Of a DNA stretch of 58,281 nt, positions 9,301 to 22,300 are shown in pieces. Made by a program: the position numbers and the translations under genes. The DNA is from Anaeramoeba ignava (Eukaryota > Metamonada > Anaeramoebidae): NCBI GenBank assembly GCA_028826165.1, contig JAPDFW010000037.1, positions 1-58,281 of the forward strand. Direction: 5' to 3'. Below the pieces are notes generated by a model. That model was given only the letters and a program-made list of their open reading frames with translations, made no database searches and was not told where the DNA came from. Position 1 is the first letter of the stretch. Every line of letters begins with the position of its first letter.

Positions 9301-12300
9301 AAATCCCATTGTCAAAAAGATTACCATTCAGACAAATTGTGTATCAATGGCGAAACTCATTGAAGTTTGAAAAGGCGCAATCAAACAACCAGCCCAAAAG
9401 TCATCTTGTGACTACATCTTGGTTTTTGTTTGAAATTGTGATCAAATCAATGGGGCTTCATTTGGATAATTTGAATCTGCTCAACGACATGACCCGAAGC
9501 CGCACTTCATGGTTCGAATTGGAGTATGTAAGAGACTTGGAGCTTCTTCTCGGGAGCTTAGTTGAAACTGTTCAAAACCAATCCGAAAGATTCTTTTCGA
9601 TCGCAAAATCACTGAATCGCACAATCGCGTATTTCCTCAAGGATCTGATTGGGTTGTTTGATCGTGGAGTTGTGTTTTCTTTAATTGATTTCTATCTCGA
9701 GAACTTGAAAAATAGCACAGACTCCAAATTGGTCAAGATGATTGAGTTTTCCTTTGATTTTTTACGCATCTTATCCCAATATGAGCATTATATCCCGTTG
9801 AATCTCCCGATAATCTCAGAGATTTCGCGGCACCAATTCAATTTGGATTCGTATTTATCACATAATTTTTTGGTTGGCTCATCACTTGATGCAGAAATCG
9901 ATCAAGAAGATATGCAAGAAAATGATGGGAATGAAAACGCCAAAGAAACTTTAAAGCAAAATGAAAAAGCAAACGAAAATAATGAATTAAGTATGAGTGA
10001 ATTCCACAAATTGCTTGATGAATTTGGGATTTCTCAACCATCTCTACAAATCAAAATCACGTCAGACGATTTCTCAGGAATGATAACTGAGATTGGAGAA
10101 AGCCGAATGCAAAGCACAATTCTCCAGTTGTTTTTCCATCAGCATTTTCTTATTGGAATGATTATCCAAAATGTTTGTCTTATTATCGACATACAATTCC
10201 AGAAGCTCATGAATGAAAACTTGAAAACAAGAGGAATATCTCTTTTGCGGCATCTATTGAACAGCCATGATCTTGACCAAAGATATCAAGATCAAGCATC
10301 AAAGCAGAGAATCGCGACGCTCTATCTTCCTGTGCTTATTGTCATGATAGACAACATTGAAGGAATCAAGAAAATGCTTGTCGCTGAAGAGCAAAAAGAG
10401 TTCATCATTTGCTTATTGTATCTTTTGAAAAACATCGATAGGCATTTACTTCTTAATGGATGGTGGCGCAATGAGATTTATTCCAAAAAAATAGGCTTTT
10501 TCCAACTGCTCAAGTTTTGTCTTGTGAAATTTCAATATATGGGAAAACAAAATATAAGTGAACAAACCGCAAAGAAATTCCAAGAGAAAAAACAGCAAAC
10601 AAACTTTAAAGTCTCGGAAGCTCGAGAATTATTGGAGCATTTCTACGAGTCTAAATTGGATATGGACAAAAACAAATACCCTTCTATTGGACAGCAGGAA
10701 TTATTCCAAACAAATGCAATGCAGGATGAATTCAGAATGAGTTACGATGTGAATGCAATGAACCCAGAAAGACCTTATTTCACGGATCTTTATTCTGGAG
10801 GCTCATTGAGACTGGAAGAAAACCCTGTTGAGAATATCAAAATGCTTCCAAAAGAAAATTGGAAGGAGTCGCGCAAAGAACTAACGCGAACAACGACTCT
10901 GGGAACTTTATCAGAGCGTCCCACTCCATTCGGCAATTTTATTTTGGAAGGAAATCTGAATTTCGAAGCAAGTTACACAATTCTCGAGCTTATTGATGAA
11001 CTTGTTTCGAGATGTCTTGTTGATTTTGGTGTTGGAAATATCGATTCCCAAGATAAACTGATTCTTGATAATATTTTCCAAGTTTTGCTTGTATTTTTTC
11101 AGACAAACCAAACTGATCTTCTTTTTGAACAGTTTCTTTTCACTTTGAAGGCATACATTACCAACTTCCAGCGCTTTCTTTTCCTTGATGACTATCCATT
11201 TTTACAGGATTTATGCACAGAACTATTAAGAGCATCGTTTTATCATAAAGAAAAAATACGCACTCTCGTTAATTCCCTTCTTTATTTATTGCTCAAGAAA
11301 AATTTCGAAATTTCCAATAATATTATGGCGATTGCGATTCGTTTGATGATTTCTCTTTCTAAAATTGTTTCCCAAACACAAGATCGCGAACAAGATTTAT
11401 TGATAAGAAGAACACTGAAGATTTTGAGAATGCTTGCCAAAAAAGAAAAACTTTGGGATTTTTATTCTCTTGTGAAAAACATGACGAAACAAATGGATAA
11501 AATTGCCAAAGATAGTTATAAACTAAAGCAATTCAGGCACGATCCTGAAATGACTTCTTTTCTATACTACAGAATCGCACAAAATTACCGGCACATTCCT
11601 GATGTTCGTTTGATTTGGTTGGAATCTTTAGTGAATTTCCATAAGAAAAACGATCAGCGCACCGAAGTTGCCATGACAATGGTTCATATGCTTGCTTTAG
11701 TTTCTGAGTGTTTATATCTAATCAATCCAGAACTCAAGCATATTCCTTCAGGCGCAAAAGATTTTGAAAAAATTACCACAAATTGCAGCGAGGAATCTTT
11801 TCCTCAGTATTTATCGATGATATATAGTTTCACTAATTATGGAGATGACAAACAATTCAATTCCAATGAAAATTTCAATTTAAATTTAAATGAAAACAAA
11901 AACCAATTTGATGATCTTGATTTCCATTTTGAAAATATACAAGAAGAAAACAACAAAAAAGAAGAAAAGAACAAAAAAGAAGAAAACAACAAAAAAGAAG
12001 AAAACAACAAAAAAGAAGAAAAGAAAAAAAAAGAACTCGAACAAAAGAAATTATTCTATCAATCCAAAAGTTTTTCCATTTTTAACTTCCAAACCAAAAA
12101 TGAGGATTTACCCATTCTTTCCAAAATCAAAGAATTTAATATAAAAGAAGACCAAAGCTCAATTTATCTAAAACAAGTATGCAAATCAACATACTTTTCG
12201 GAAAAGGGATTAGTCAATTTATTCCATGAAACAACCGAAGCATTAAAAAATGCCCAAATGTTTGAAAGCATTAACAAAATTTCCAAAATGCTCATTTCCA

Positions 12301-13655
12301 TCTATGAATATAATCGTGATTTAAAAAATATCGTTGTTTCCTATATGAATTTGAAGAAACTGTTTGAAGATTTACTCGAGGAGAAAATTGTATCCAAACC
12401 TCGGATTTTAGGATCATATTATCGAGTTGGGTTTTATGGCAAAAAATTTGGGAATTATCATAATGTGGAGTTTATTTATAAAGAAAAAATGGCAACCCAT
12501 CTTTTGGATATCACTGAAAGACTGAAAAAACAATTTGAGTCTATTCATGGCGAAAACCGAATCAATATAATCACGACTTCAAACACTGTCAACACGGATG
12601 AACTCGATATTGAGAATGAACTATATTTGCAAATCACTGCTGTTGAGCCTTATTTTTCTGATGAAGAAAACCGAACAAGAATCACAAAGTATGAAAAAAT
12701 GTATGACATCAAGAACTTCTTTTTCGAGACTCCGTATACAACAACAGGAAAAGTTCGTGGCGATGTTGGTGAGCAATGCATGAGAAGAACAATTCTCACT
12801 GTTCAAAAGGCCTTTCCTTATATAATCAACAGACTTCCTGTGATGAAAAAAATCACAGAAGATTTATCTCCAATTCAAGTTTCAATTGAAAATTTAACTG
12901 CAAAAAACAAACAAATCCAAGACCAACTTTCTCATTTAAATTTGGAATTATCTCAATTACAATCGCTTCTTCACGGTATTTGTTTAACTTCTGTTAATGT
13001 TGGTGTTCTTGAGATTTGCAAAGTTTTTTTATCTTCTTCAGAAAGACAGAAATATCCTCAAAAAGATTGTATTGAAATTGAAAATCAATTAAAACTTTTA
13101 CTTCAATTATTATATAAAGGAATTATTCGTAATGAATCTATGATCAAAAAAGATCAAATTGCTCTTCATGAAGCAATTTTAAAAGGATATCAAAACTTAG
13201 TTGTAAATATTTCTCCTTTTTTAAGGCATCATAAAAAGAAAAAGCATTTGCATAGAAAAGAAAAGCAGAATGAAAATTTAAATGAAAATTTAAATGAAAA
13301 TGAAAATGAAAATTTGAATGAATTAGAAAATGAAAATGAAATAGAAAATGAATTAGAAAATGAAAATGAAAATGAAAATGAAAATGAAAATGAAAATGAA
13401 TTAGAAAATGAATTAGAAAATGAATTAGAAAATGAAAATGAAAATGAAAATGAAAATGAAAATGAAAATGAAAATGAAAATCAAAATCAAAATCAAAATC
13501 AAAATCAAATTCAAATTCAAAATCAAATTCAAATTCAAAATCAAAATATGAATGATGAAGATGATCTTAATTTAACTTTAAATTTAATTGAAAATCCAAA
13601 TTTAAATTTAAGTTTATCTGATTCTGATTCTGATACAGATACTGATTTGGATTGA
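6373..13655 (+). CDS. DOCK-family (zizimin-like) Rho GTPase exchange factor
   Basis: Three exons, 6373-6534, 6732-7796 and 7914-13655, give about 2,313-2,322 residues. Introns are 197 and 117 bases with GTGTGT...AAAAG and GTAAGC...ATAAG ends, both phase 0. Splicing joins an N-terminal block (VQTNDLP / FKDLNVPEIQPFVREC, then LISDWKIMKWNYRQYHKG) like the DUF3398 region of DOCK6-11. The DHR1 lipid-binding domain starts near residue 560 and a long HEAT-like middle follows. The DHR2 exchange domain spans about 1840-2200 (YYRVGFYGKKFGNYHNVEFI, AVEPYF, FFFETPYTTTGKVRGDVGEQ). DHR2 promotes GDP release from Rac/Cdc42-type GTPases, so an actin and motility role is expected. Acidic-basic repeats (about 11940-12040) and a C-terminal NE/NQ tail (13260-13545) are low-complexity additions. 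TTG at 8016 is an internal codon, not a start. Confidence 0.9.
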
Positions 13656-13887
13656 AAAAGAAATTTATTTTGAACTTTTTCAAATTGAAATTTTTTTTTT
13701 TTTGAAAAGAATTTTCTTTTCTTTTTCTTTAATTTTTTAAATGAATTTTGAAAAAGAATTATTTTAAAAATTTGTTGTTTTTGTTTTTGTTTTGTTTTAT
13801 TTTTTTGAATTCTTTTCTTTGATTTTATTTGTTAAAAGAAATTAAAAGAAATTAAAAGGAATTAAAAGAAGAAGAATTAAAAGAAAA

Positions 13888-16800
13888 TCATCTGTTATAA
13901 ACTTCTTCAACCCAAGCAACATAATCAAAACCAGAATCTTTTTGAGGCATATTATTAACCAAATATTCAATAGTTTTTGTTTGCATTCCAGCAGCTTGCA
14001 TATCATTCTGAGTAACATAATCTTTACCAGCAGCGATGACTCTCCAACTCTCAAGGGATTGTTCACGAGTATCCGCATCTTCATGTCTCTCTGTCATGAA
14101 CTGGACGAATTCATCAAACTCAATAGTACCGTTTCCATCTGCATCATATTTATCAAAAACAGCCTTGAGTTCTTGCTCGGATAGATCATCTCCAAGCGAG
14201 TTCAACACGGCAGAGAACTCATAGTTGTATAAACTGCCTTTCTTATCACGATCGAAAAGATCGAACATTTTCTTGAAATCATTGAGTTGAGTCGGTGACA
14301 CTTTGCTTCCTTCTTTGACAAGCATTTCTTGCTCAATGAAAGCCGCTTTTTTTTGGATCGCATCGACGACTTGTTCGAAAAGTACTGTGAGATCGCTGAC
14401 AGTCAAAGTTGTGAATTTGTTTGTGTGGATGTTGCGCGAGTCGATGTCTGCTTGGAGTTGCTTGAGTTCGTCAAGTCGTGGTTGTTGATCCATCAATTCT
14501 CGTGACAGTTTGCGCGTGAGTGGGAGTTCTTCTTTGAGATTCCCTGAAACTTCGGCAAGGGCAAGATGCTTTTTTTCCTCGAGATAGTCGCTGAGAGCTT
14601 GTGCCTTTGTTGCGAAGTTTCTGCAGAGTTTTTCGTTTTCAATTTGGATTTCAAGTTCCTTTTGAAACTCTTGTTTTTTCTTTTCGAGCAAAGAAAGCAA
14701 AGAGTTCCATCTTGAGCGCATTGTATCGATTGTGTATCCGAGGAAATCGGTGATTCCAAAGTCGCTGAGTTGCTGAGCAATACTTGCGAGATCATCGAGT
14801 TCTGATTGTTGGTTCTCGATTTCGGATTCGTATTTTTGTGTGTCTTTAAGAACAGTGCGCACCTCTTCAGGATCTTCTGCGAAAAGAGGCTCTGTCAAGA
14901 AGTCCTCCACATAATCGATCCATGCGCGGAGCTTCTTGCATCGGGAAGCATAGTCGAACCGCAGATCCTCCATGCGTTGGTGGAGTTCCAATTGTTCTTG
15001 AAGTTGCTGTTTTTTTGCCTGTTCAAGTTCTTCCATATTTCCCCATCGCGATTTCAACTCGTTCATTTTGTTGGCGACTCTGTCCTTCTCAATGTAATCC
15101 AAATCAATGATTTTTTGTCCGATGTCGAGACATTCTTGCAAACGATCCTGACTTGTTTCGTATTCGTTATGATAAAGATCAAGCATTTTGAGTTTCAGTT
15201 GCGCAATTGAGACGTTATCAATCTGCTCTTCTTGCTGAAGATACTCTTCCTTTTCACCCGCCCATTGCTCAAGACTCGCCACTTTTTTGTCGAATAAAGC
15301 AAGCAATTTTCTTAGCATTTTTTGCCTGGCAAACTCTTTATTCATCGCGTCAATTCGGGCCAATTCTGCCTGCGTAAGATCATCCCATAATTTATTCAGT
15401 TCTTCAACAGACAATCCTTCAGGTGGCAGATAATCAGGTCGGTTGTTTGATGCCAGTTTGATCTTGATGTTGTTCATCAGCGACTCAAGCTCCACTTTCT
15501 CCGCTGTTCGTGGCGGTTTCTCTTCTGTTTTATACGTCTTGAAATCTTCTTTGGCTTTTTCAATTCCTTCGTAAGTGTTATCGAAGGTGTTGTCAGAAAG
15601 ATCCTCGATTTTCTTCTCAATCCATTCTTTCAAATCACTTGCTTTTGCGATATAATTTTCCTTCAAAGCGTCGTTTTGTTGGGTTAAATCAACAAGTTTT
15701 CCTATTCTTCTTCCGGCAACTTCTGCCTTTTGACCTTTTGAAAACACTTTGAAATATTCCGAAAGATACACCATTACTGATCGCTCATCTGGCTTGATAT
15801 CAATCATATCCTCTGCGTCAAGAAGCTGTGCGATTCCAAGTTCTTTTTCTGCGATCTGGAACGCTTGGTTCAAGTTGTCTCCTTTGTTTTCTTTCTTTAG
15901 TGAGTCGTAATCAAGAAGATCTGGTCGATGTCTGTGGATTAATGCGTTGAATCCAAGTCCGTCTTGCCAACTCCAGGTGAAGTTTTTGATGTCTACGTCT
16001 CGGTATCCTTCTGTTTTTCTTTGGCACCAAAGAAGAAGTGCTTCTTTAGCTGTCAGTTGTTCTACACTGATATCTGCGATTTGGAATCTAAGAATGATTG
16101 TCCAGATTGTTCCAAGTGTGAGTTTAACATTTCCATCAACGATATCTTTTTTTTTCAATAAATATTAAAAAATATATTAAATATAAAATATAAAATATAA
16201 AATAAATAAAAATAAATATATAAAAAAAAAAATAAAAATATAAAATATAATATAAAAATAAAATATAAAACATTAAAAATATAAAAATATAAATAAATAA
16301 ATAAAATATTAAATAAAAATATAAATATTAAATAAAAAATATAAAATATTAAATAAAATATAAAATATAAATATAAAATAAATTATTAAATATAAAAAAT
16401 ATTAAATATAAATAAATATTAAATATTAAATATAAAAAATATATAAAATATTAAATAAATATAAAAATAAAATTAAATATTAAAAATATAAAAATAAATA
16501 TAAAATATTAAAAAAATATATTAAATATTAAAAAATAAAAAATAAAATAATAAATAAAAATATAAAAATATAAAAATAAAATATATAAAATATTAAAAAT
16601 TAAATATAAAATATTAAAATATATTAAAATAAAATATAAAAATCAAATATAAAAATAAATAAATATTAAAATAAAAAATAAATATTAAATATAAAAATAT
16701 AAAATAAAATATTAAATATAAAATATAAAATAATAAATATAAAATATAAAATAAAAATATAAAAAATATAATATAAAAAATAAAATAAAAAATATCAAAA

Positions 16801-17379
16801 TATAAAATAATAAATAAAAATAAATATTAAAATAATAAAAATATAAAAAAATAAATATAAAAATATTAAAATATTAAATATTAAAAATATAAAAATATAT
16901 AAAAAATATAAAAATATTAAATATTAAAAATAAAATTAAATATTAAATAAATAATAAATATTAAATATTAAATAAATAAATATAAAATATTAAATAAATT
17001 TGCATTATTTTTTACCTTCAGGTCCAATAGATGCTAATTTAACTCCTCTCGATTCAATAAAATCAAGTGCTACTTTTACATTTTGAATTTTTTGAATTTT
17101 GATTTTTGGATTTTTGTTGTATTTGGTAAGTTTCTCATCTCCAATAATTTCCAAAAGTGAAATCAACATTAATCCATCTTGAAAATCAGTTTCTAAACTT
17201 TCAATTTTTTGTCCTCTTTTGCCTAAATGTGTATTAATCCATTTTGTGAATGTCTAAATTAAACCAAAATTAAATTTATTTAAATTAATTAATTAATTTT
17301 TTATTTTATTTTTTTGTTTTTGTTTTTTTGTCACCTTTTTTTGAACTCTTTCCCATTCTTTATCTTTTAATTGAGACAT
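13888..17379 (-). CDS. Alpha-actinin
   Basis: Exons 17379-17335, 17253-17016 and 16145-13888 splice to 846 residues. Exon 1 encodes MSQLKDKEWERVQKK. Exon 2 carries CH1 (TFTKWINTHLGKRG... LISLLEIIGDEKL). Exon 3 begins inside SIGPE/DIVDGN and carries CH2 (LLLWCQRKTEG, FTWSWQDGLGFNALIHRHRP). A spectrin-like coiled rod follows, then two EF-hands (DRDKKGSLYNYEF and DADGNGTIEFDEF) and a C-terminal EF-like module. The first EF loop lacks an acidic residue at some canonical calcium positions; the second looks complete. Length and domain order match alpha-actinins, which cross-link F-actin as antiparallel dimers and may be calcium-sensitive here. Introns are 81 bases and 870 bases, the latter nearly pure A/T. 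The gene is convergent with DOCK and divergent from the AlkD-like gene. Confidence 0.93.
16146..17015 (-). repeat. Intron 2 of alpha-actinin, nearly pure A/T
   Basis: This 870-base intron is almost entirely TAAATATAAAAT-like sequence; G and C are nearly absent between 16160 and 16995. It interrupts the CH1-CH2 linker in phase 1, with GTAAAA and AAAAAG ends on the minus strand. Confidence 0.85.
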
Positions 17380-17631
17380 TTTGTTTTGTTCTAATATTTT
17401 TATTAATTAATTTAATTTAAAAAAAAAAATTTTTATTTTTTAATTTTGTTGACAAAAAAAATAAATAATAAACTTACTTTATTTTAATTTTAATTTTTAA
17501 TTTGAAAGAAAAAAAATGAAAAAAAAAATGAAAAAAAAAATTTTCTTTAAATTATTTTTTTTGCCTTCCTTTATTAAATTTTTATTTTAATTTAATTTAA
17601 TTATTTTTTAATTTAATTTTTAATTTAAATT
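17380..17631. other. Divergent promoter region between alpha-actinin and AlkD-like gene
   Basis: No gene is seen. Two ATGAAAAAA boxes at about 17516-17540 read TTTTCAT on the minus strand and probably serve alpha-actinin. A TTGACAAAAAAA string at 17447-17458 resembles one at 6227-6237 upstream of DOCK. Confidence 0.35.
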
Positions 17632-19219
17632 ATGCAAAGAAGAAAACATAAAATTGATTCTGATCAATCTAAATTAGAAAAAGAAAAAAAAAGAAATAAA
17701 TTAAAAAAAGAAAAAAAAAGTAAAAAAAAAATTCAAAATTAAAAATAAAATTAAATTCAATTAAATTAATCATCAATTCTAAAAAATTTTTAAAGAAGAA
17801 AATGTTGTTGAAAGAATTAAAGCAAAATTACAAAAGAAATCAAATCCAGAAAAAAAAGCAGCTTTACAAAAATATTTTAAAACAGGAAAAGGAGAATATG
17901 CAGAAGGTGATCAATTTATAGGCATACAAACTCCTGTGTTACGTAAAATTGCAAAAAAATTCCAAGAAATTTCCCTTAAAGATATCAAGCAATTACTTTA
18001 TAGTAAAATTCATGAACATCGTTCTTTAAGTTTAATGATTTTATCAAACCAATTTAAAAAATCAAAAGAATATGAAATTAAAAAAAATATTTTTGATTTT
18101 TATCTTGAAAATACTGAACAAATTAATAATTGGGATCTTGTTGATTGTTCTGCTTTTATTGTTGGTGAATTTTATTTATTACAAAAAGAGAAAGACAAGA
18201 AAGAAAAAAAATTCAAATCCAAAAAATCCAAAAGTAAAAAAAAGCAAAAAAAGTGGATCAAATTAAAAATGAAAATGAAAATGGAAATCAAAATCAAAAT
18301 CAAAATCAAAATCAAATTAAAAATGAAAATGAAAATGAAAATGAAAATCAAAATCAAAATGAAAATCAAAATCAAAATGAAAATGAAAATCAAAATCAAA
18401 ATGAAAATCAAAATCAAAATGAAAATCAAAATGAAAATCAAAATCAAAATCAAAATCAAAATCAAAATCAAAATCAAAATCAAAATGAAAATCAAAATCA
18501 AAATGAAAATGAAAATCAAAATGAAAATGAAAATCAAAATGAAAATCAAAATCAAAATCAAAATCAAAAATGAAAATGAAAATCAAAATCAAAATCAAAA
18601 TCAAAATGAAAATCAAAATGAAAATCAAAATGAAAATCAAAATAAAAATCAAAATCAAAATGAAAATCAAAATCAAAATGAAAATCAAAATCAAAATCAA
18701 AATGAAAATCAAAATCAAAATGAAAATCAAAATCAAAATCAAAATCAAAATCAAAATCAAAATGAAAATGAAAATCAAAAAGTGGATCAAAATCAAAATG
18801 AAAATGAAAATGAAAATGAAAATCAAAATGAAAATGAAAATGAAAATATAAATGAAAATCAAAAAGTGGATCAAAATTCTATCAAAAATAAAATCATTTC
18901 TTTAGCTCATTCAGATCTTATTTGGAATAGAAGAATTTCTATGATTTCTACTTTTGTTTTGATTAGAAAAAACATTTTCCATTTTCCTCTTAAAATTGCA
19001 AAAATTTTATTAAATGATAAACATGATTTAATTCATAAAGCTGTTGGTTGGATGCTTCGTGAAATTGGAAAAAAAGATTTAAAAACTGAAGAAAAATTCT
19101 TAAAGAAACATCATCGTTATCAAAAAATTCCAAGAACTATGTTAAGATATGCTATTGAAAAATTTCCTAAAAAAAAAAGGGAATTTTATATGAAAAAAAA
19201 AATAAATCCAAAAAAGTAA
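17632..19219 (+). CDS. AlkD-like DNA alkylation repair glycosylase with NQ insertion
   Basis: Two exons, 17632-17719 and 17796-19219 (76-base intron GTAAAA...AAAG, phase 1), give 503 residues. The HEAT-like fold matches the bacterial/eukaryotic DNA_alkylation family: FIGIQTPVLRKIAKKF, then INNWDLVDCSAFIVGEF with the W-D-x-V-D catalytic pair, then SDLIWNRRISMISTF and AVGWMLREIGKKD with the conserved W/R positions. This family excises alkylated purines such as 3- and 7-alkyl bases. A tract of about 210 residues from hexamer DNA (18244-18880) splits the fold between two helices. It is read first as KMKIK and then as NENQ because of a one-base phase change near 18567; the overall frame stays open. 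The start codon lies in a Lys-rich first exon. Confidence 0.8.
18244..18880 (+). repeat. AAAATC/AAAATG hexamer insertion inside AlkD-like exon
   Basis: About 100 hexamers of AAAATC and AAAATG are broken by three copies of AAAAAGTGGATCAAA (near 18247, 18777 and 18861). These copies look like duplicated host codons (KVDQ). On the minus strand the tract is open as Phe/Asp/His and Ile/Leu strings, which are not genes. Confidence 0.9.
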
Positions 19220-19311
19220 TTAAGACAATAAGAAAAATGACGTACAAATTGGGTTTAGATTATTAATCTCTTCGTATTTAATCTTTTTTTTTTTCTTCTT
19301 TTTAAAAAAAA

Positions 19312-19349
19312 TTTTTTTCATTTTTTCATTTTTCATTTTTCATTTTTCC
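19312..19349 (+). promoter_or_regulatory. Reiterated TCATTTTT leader of GlyRS gene
   Basis: Four successive TCATTTTT units lie 40-75 bases upstream of the ATG at 19389. Confidence 0.45.
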
Positions 19350-19388
19350 AATAAAATTTACAATTTAAAATATAAATAAAAATAAACA

Positions 19389-22300
19389 ATGGTTTGCTTC
19401 TTCTGTCTTTTTATAATTAAATTTATAATTAAATATATAATTAAATTTATAATTAAATATATAATTAAATTTATAATTAAATTTATAATTATATTTATAA
19501 TTAAATTTATAATTAAATTTATAATTAAATTTATAATTAAATTTATAATTAAATATATAATTAAATATATAATTATATTTATAATTAAATTTATAATTAA
19601 ATATATAATTAAATTTATAATTAAATTTATAATTAAATCAATAATTAAATATATAATTAAATTTACAATTAAATTTATAATTAAATTTATAATTAAATTT
19701 ATAATTAAATTTATAATTAAATTTATAATTAAATTTATTTGAATAGGAAAAGAATTTTGATAGAGCTGTTCTTGAAGATTTATTAAAAAGAAGATTCTTT
19801 TATATTCCTTCTTTTGAAATTTATCAAGGCGTTTCAGGTTTTTATGATTTTGGTCCTCCAGGTTGTTCTGTTAAACAAAATGTTATTTCAACATGGAGAC
19901 AACATTTTATTATTGAAGAAAGTATGTTAGAAGTTGATTGTGCAATTTTAACTCCTGAAATAGTTTTAAAGTAAATAAAATTATAAATTAAAATTAAAAT
20001 TAAAATCAAAATCAAAATCAAAATCAAAATTAAAATCAAAATTAAAATCAAATTCAAAATCAAAATTATAAATCAAAATCAAAATTAAAATCAAAATTAT
20101 AATTAAAATCAAAATCAAAATCAAAATTAAAATTATAAATTAAAATCAAAATTAAAATCAAAATCAAAATCAAAATCAAAATCAAAATTAAAATCAAAAT
20201 TATAATTAAAATTAAAATCAAAATTAAAATCAAAATCAAAAATCAAAATCAAAATCAAAATCAAAATCAAAATCAAAATCAAAATCAAAATCAAAATCAA
20301 AATCAAAATCAAAATTATAAATTAAAATCAAAATTAAATTCAAAATTAAAATTAAATTTGAAAATAATAGAGCTTCAGGTCATACAGAAAGATTTTCTGA
20401 TTTAATGATTTATGATACAGTTACAAAAGAAGTTTTTAGAGCTGATCAATTACTTACTGAAATTTTAAAAACTAGATTAAAAGATGAAAAATTAGATGAA
20501 CAATTAAGAAAAGAATATGAAGAAATCATTGCTCAAGCAGGTTATTATTATAATTATAATTATTATTCAATTATATCTTTGTTTATTAATTTAATTTTAA
20601 ATAGATTGTTATAAAGAAAAAGAAATGCATGAACTTTTTCAAAAACATAAAATTCTTTCACCTAACAATAATCCATTATCAGAACCTGTTCCATTTAACT
20701 TAATGTTTTCAACATTTATTGGCCCAACAGGGACAACAAAAGCGTAAACAAAAATCAATTTATAATTTATAATTTACAATTTATAATTAATTTAAAATCA
20801 ATTTAAAATTTAAAATCAATTTATAATTTATAATTAATTTAAAATCAATTTACAATTTAAAATCAATTTAAAATCAATTTACAATTTAAAATCAATTTAA
20901 AATCAATTTAAAATCAATTTAAAATCAATTTAAAATCAATTTAAAATCAATTTAAAATCAATTTAAAATCAATTTAAAATCAATTTAAAATCAATTTAAA
21001 ATCAATTTATAATCAATTTACAATTTAAAATCAATTTAAAATCAATTTAAAATTAATTTATAATCAATTTAAAATCAATTTACAATTTATAATCTATAAT
21101 TAATTATAATTTATTTAAAATCAATTTAAAATCAATTTATAATTTATAATTAATTTATAATTTATAATTTATAATTTAAAATTAATTTATAATTTATTTA
21201 AAAATCAATTTAAAATTAATTTATAATCAATTTATAATTTAAAATCAATTTATAATTTATAATTTTAAAATCAATTTATAATTTAAAATCAATTTAAAAT
21301 CAATTTATAATTTATAATTAATTTATAATTTAAAATCAATTTATATAATTTATAATCAATTTATAATTTAAAATCAATTTATAATTTAAAAATCAATTTA
21401 TAATTTAAAATCAATTTATAATTTAAAATTTACAATTTATAATTTATAATTAATTTACAATTTATAATTTATAATTAATTTATAATTTATAATTAATTTA
21501 TAATTAATTTATAATTTAAAATCAATTTATAATTTATAATTAATTTATAATTTAAAATCAATTTATAATTTATAATTTAAAATCAATTTATAATTTAAAA
21601 TCAATTTATAATTTATAATTTATAATTTATAATTTAAAATCAATTTATAATTTATAATTAATTTATAATTTATAATTTAAAATCAATTTATAATTTATAA
21701 TTTATAATTTATAAATTAATAACAGATTTCTTCGCCCAGAAACAGCACAAGGCATATTTGTTAACTTTCGAAGACTTTTAGGTTACGCAGGCGGCAAAGT
21801 ACCATTTGCAGTTGCACAAATTGGTAATGCATTCCGGAACGAAATATCACCAAGATCAGGGTTATTAAGAGTAAGAGAATTCACACTAGCAGAGATTGAG
21901 CATTTTGTTTCACCTGATAGAAAACAACATGAAAAATTCAAAAGAGTAGCTGAAATGGAACTGACATTATTCCCACAAAAACAGCAACTTTCAGACGGTA
22001 AAACAATTGGTATGAAAGTGAAGGATGCGGTTGATCAAGGAATCATCAACAATCAAACACTTGCATATTACATGGCAAGAACACATTTGTTTCTGATCAA
22101 ATTGGGGATCAAACCCGAGGGTCTGCGTTTCCGCCAACATCTTAAACACGAAATGGCTCATTATGCAAGTGATTGTTGGGATGCAGAAATTCTCACTTCA
22201 TACGGTTGGGTCGAATGTGTCGGCCATGCTGACCGTTCTTGCTATGATTTGAAAGCTCATACAAAGGTTTCCAAAACTGAACTCAGTGTTTTTGAGCAAT

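Noticed and set aside
18172-18874. Minus-strand frames of Ile/Leu/Phe/Asp/His
   Set aside because: They are antisense readings of AAAATC/AAAATG hexamers with no non-repeat content.
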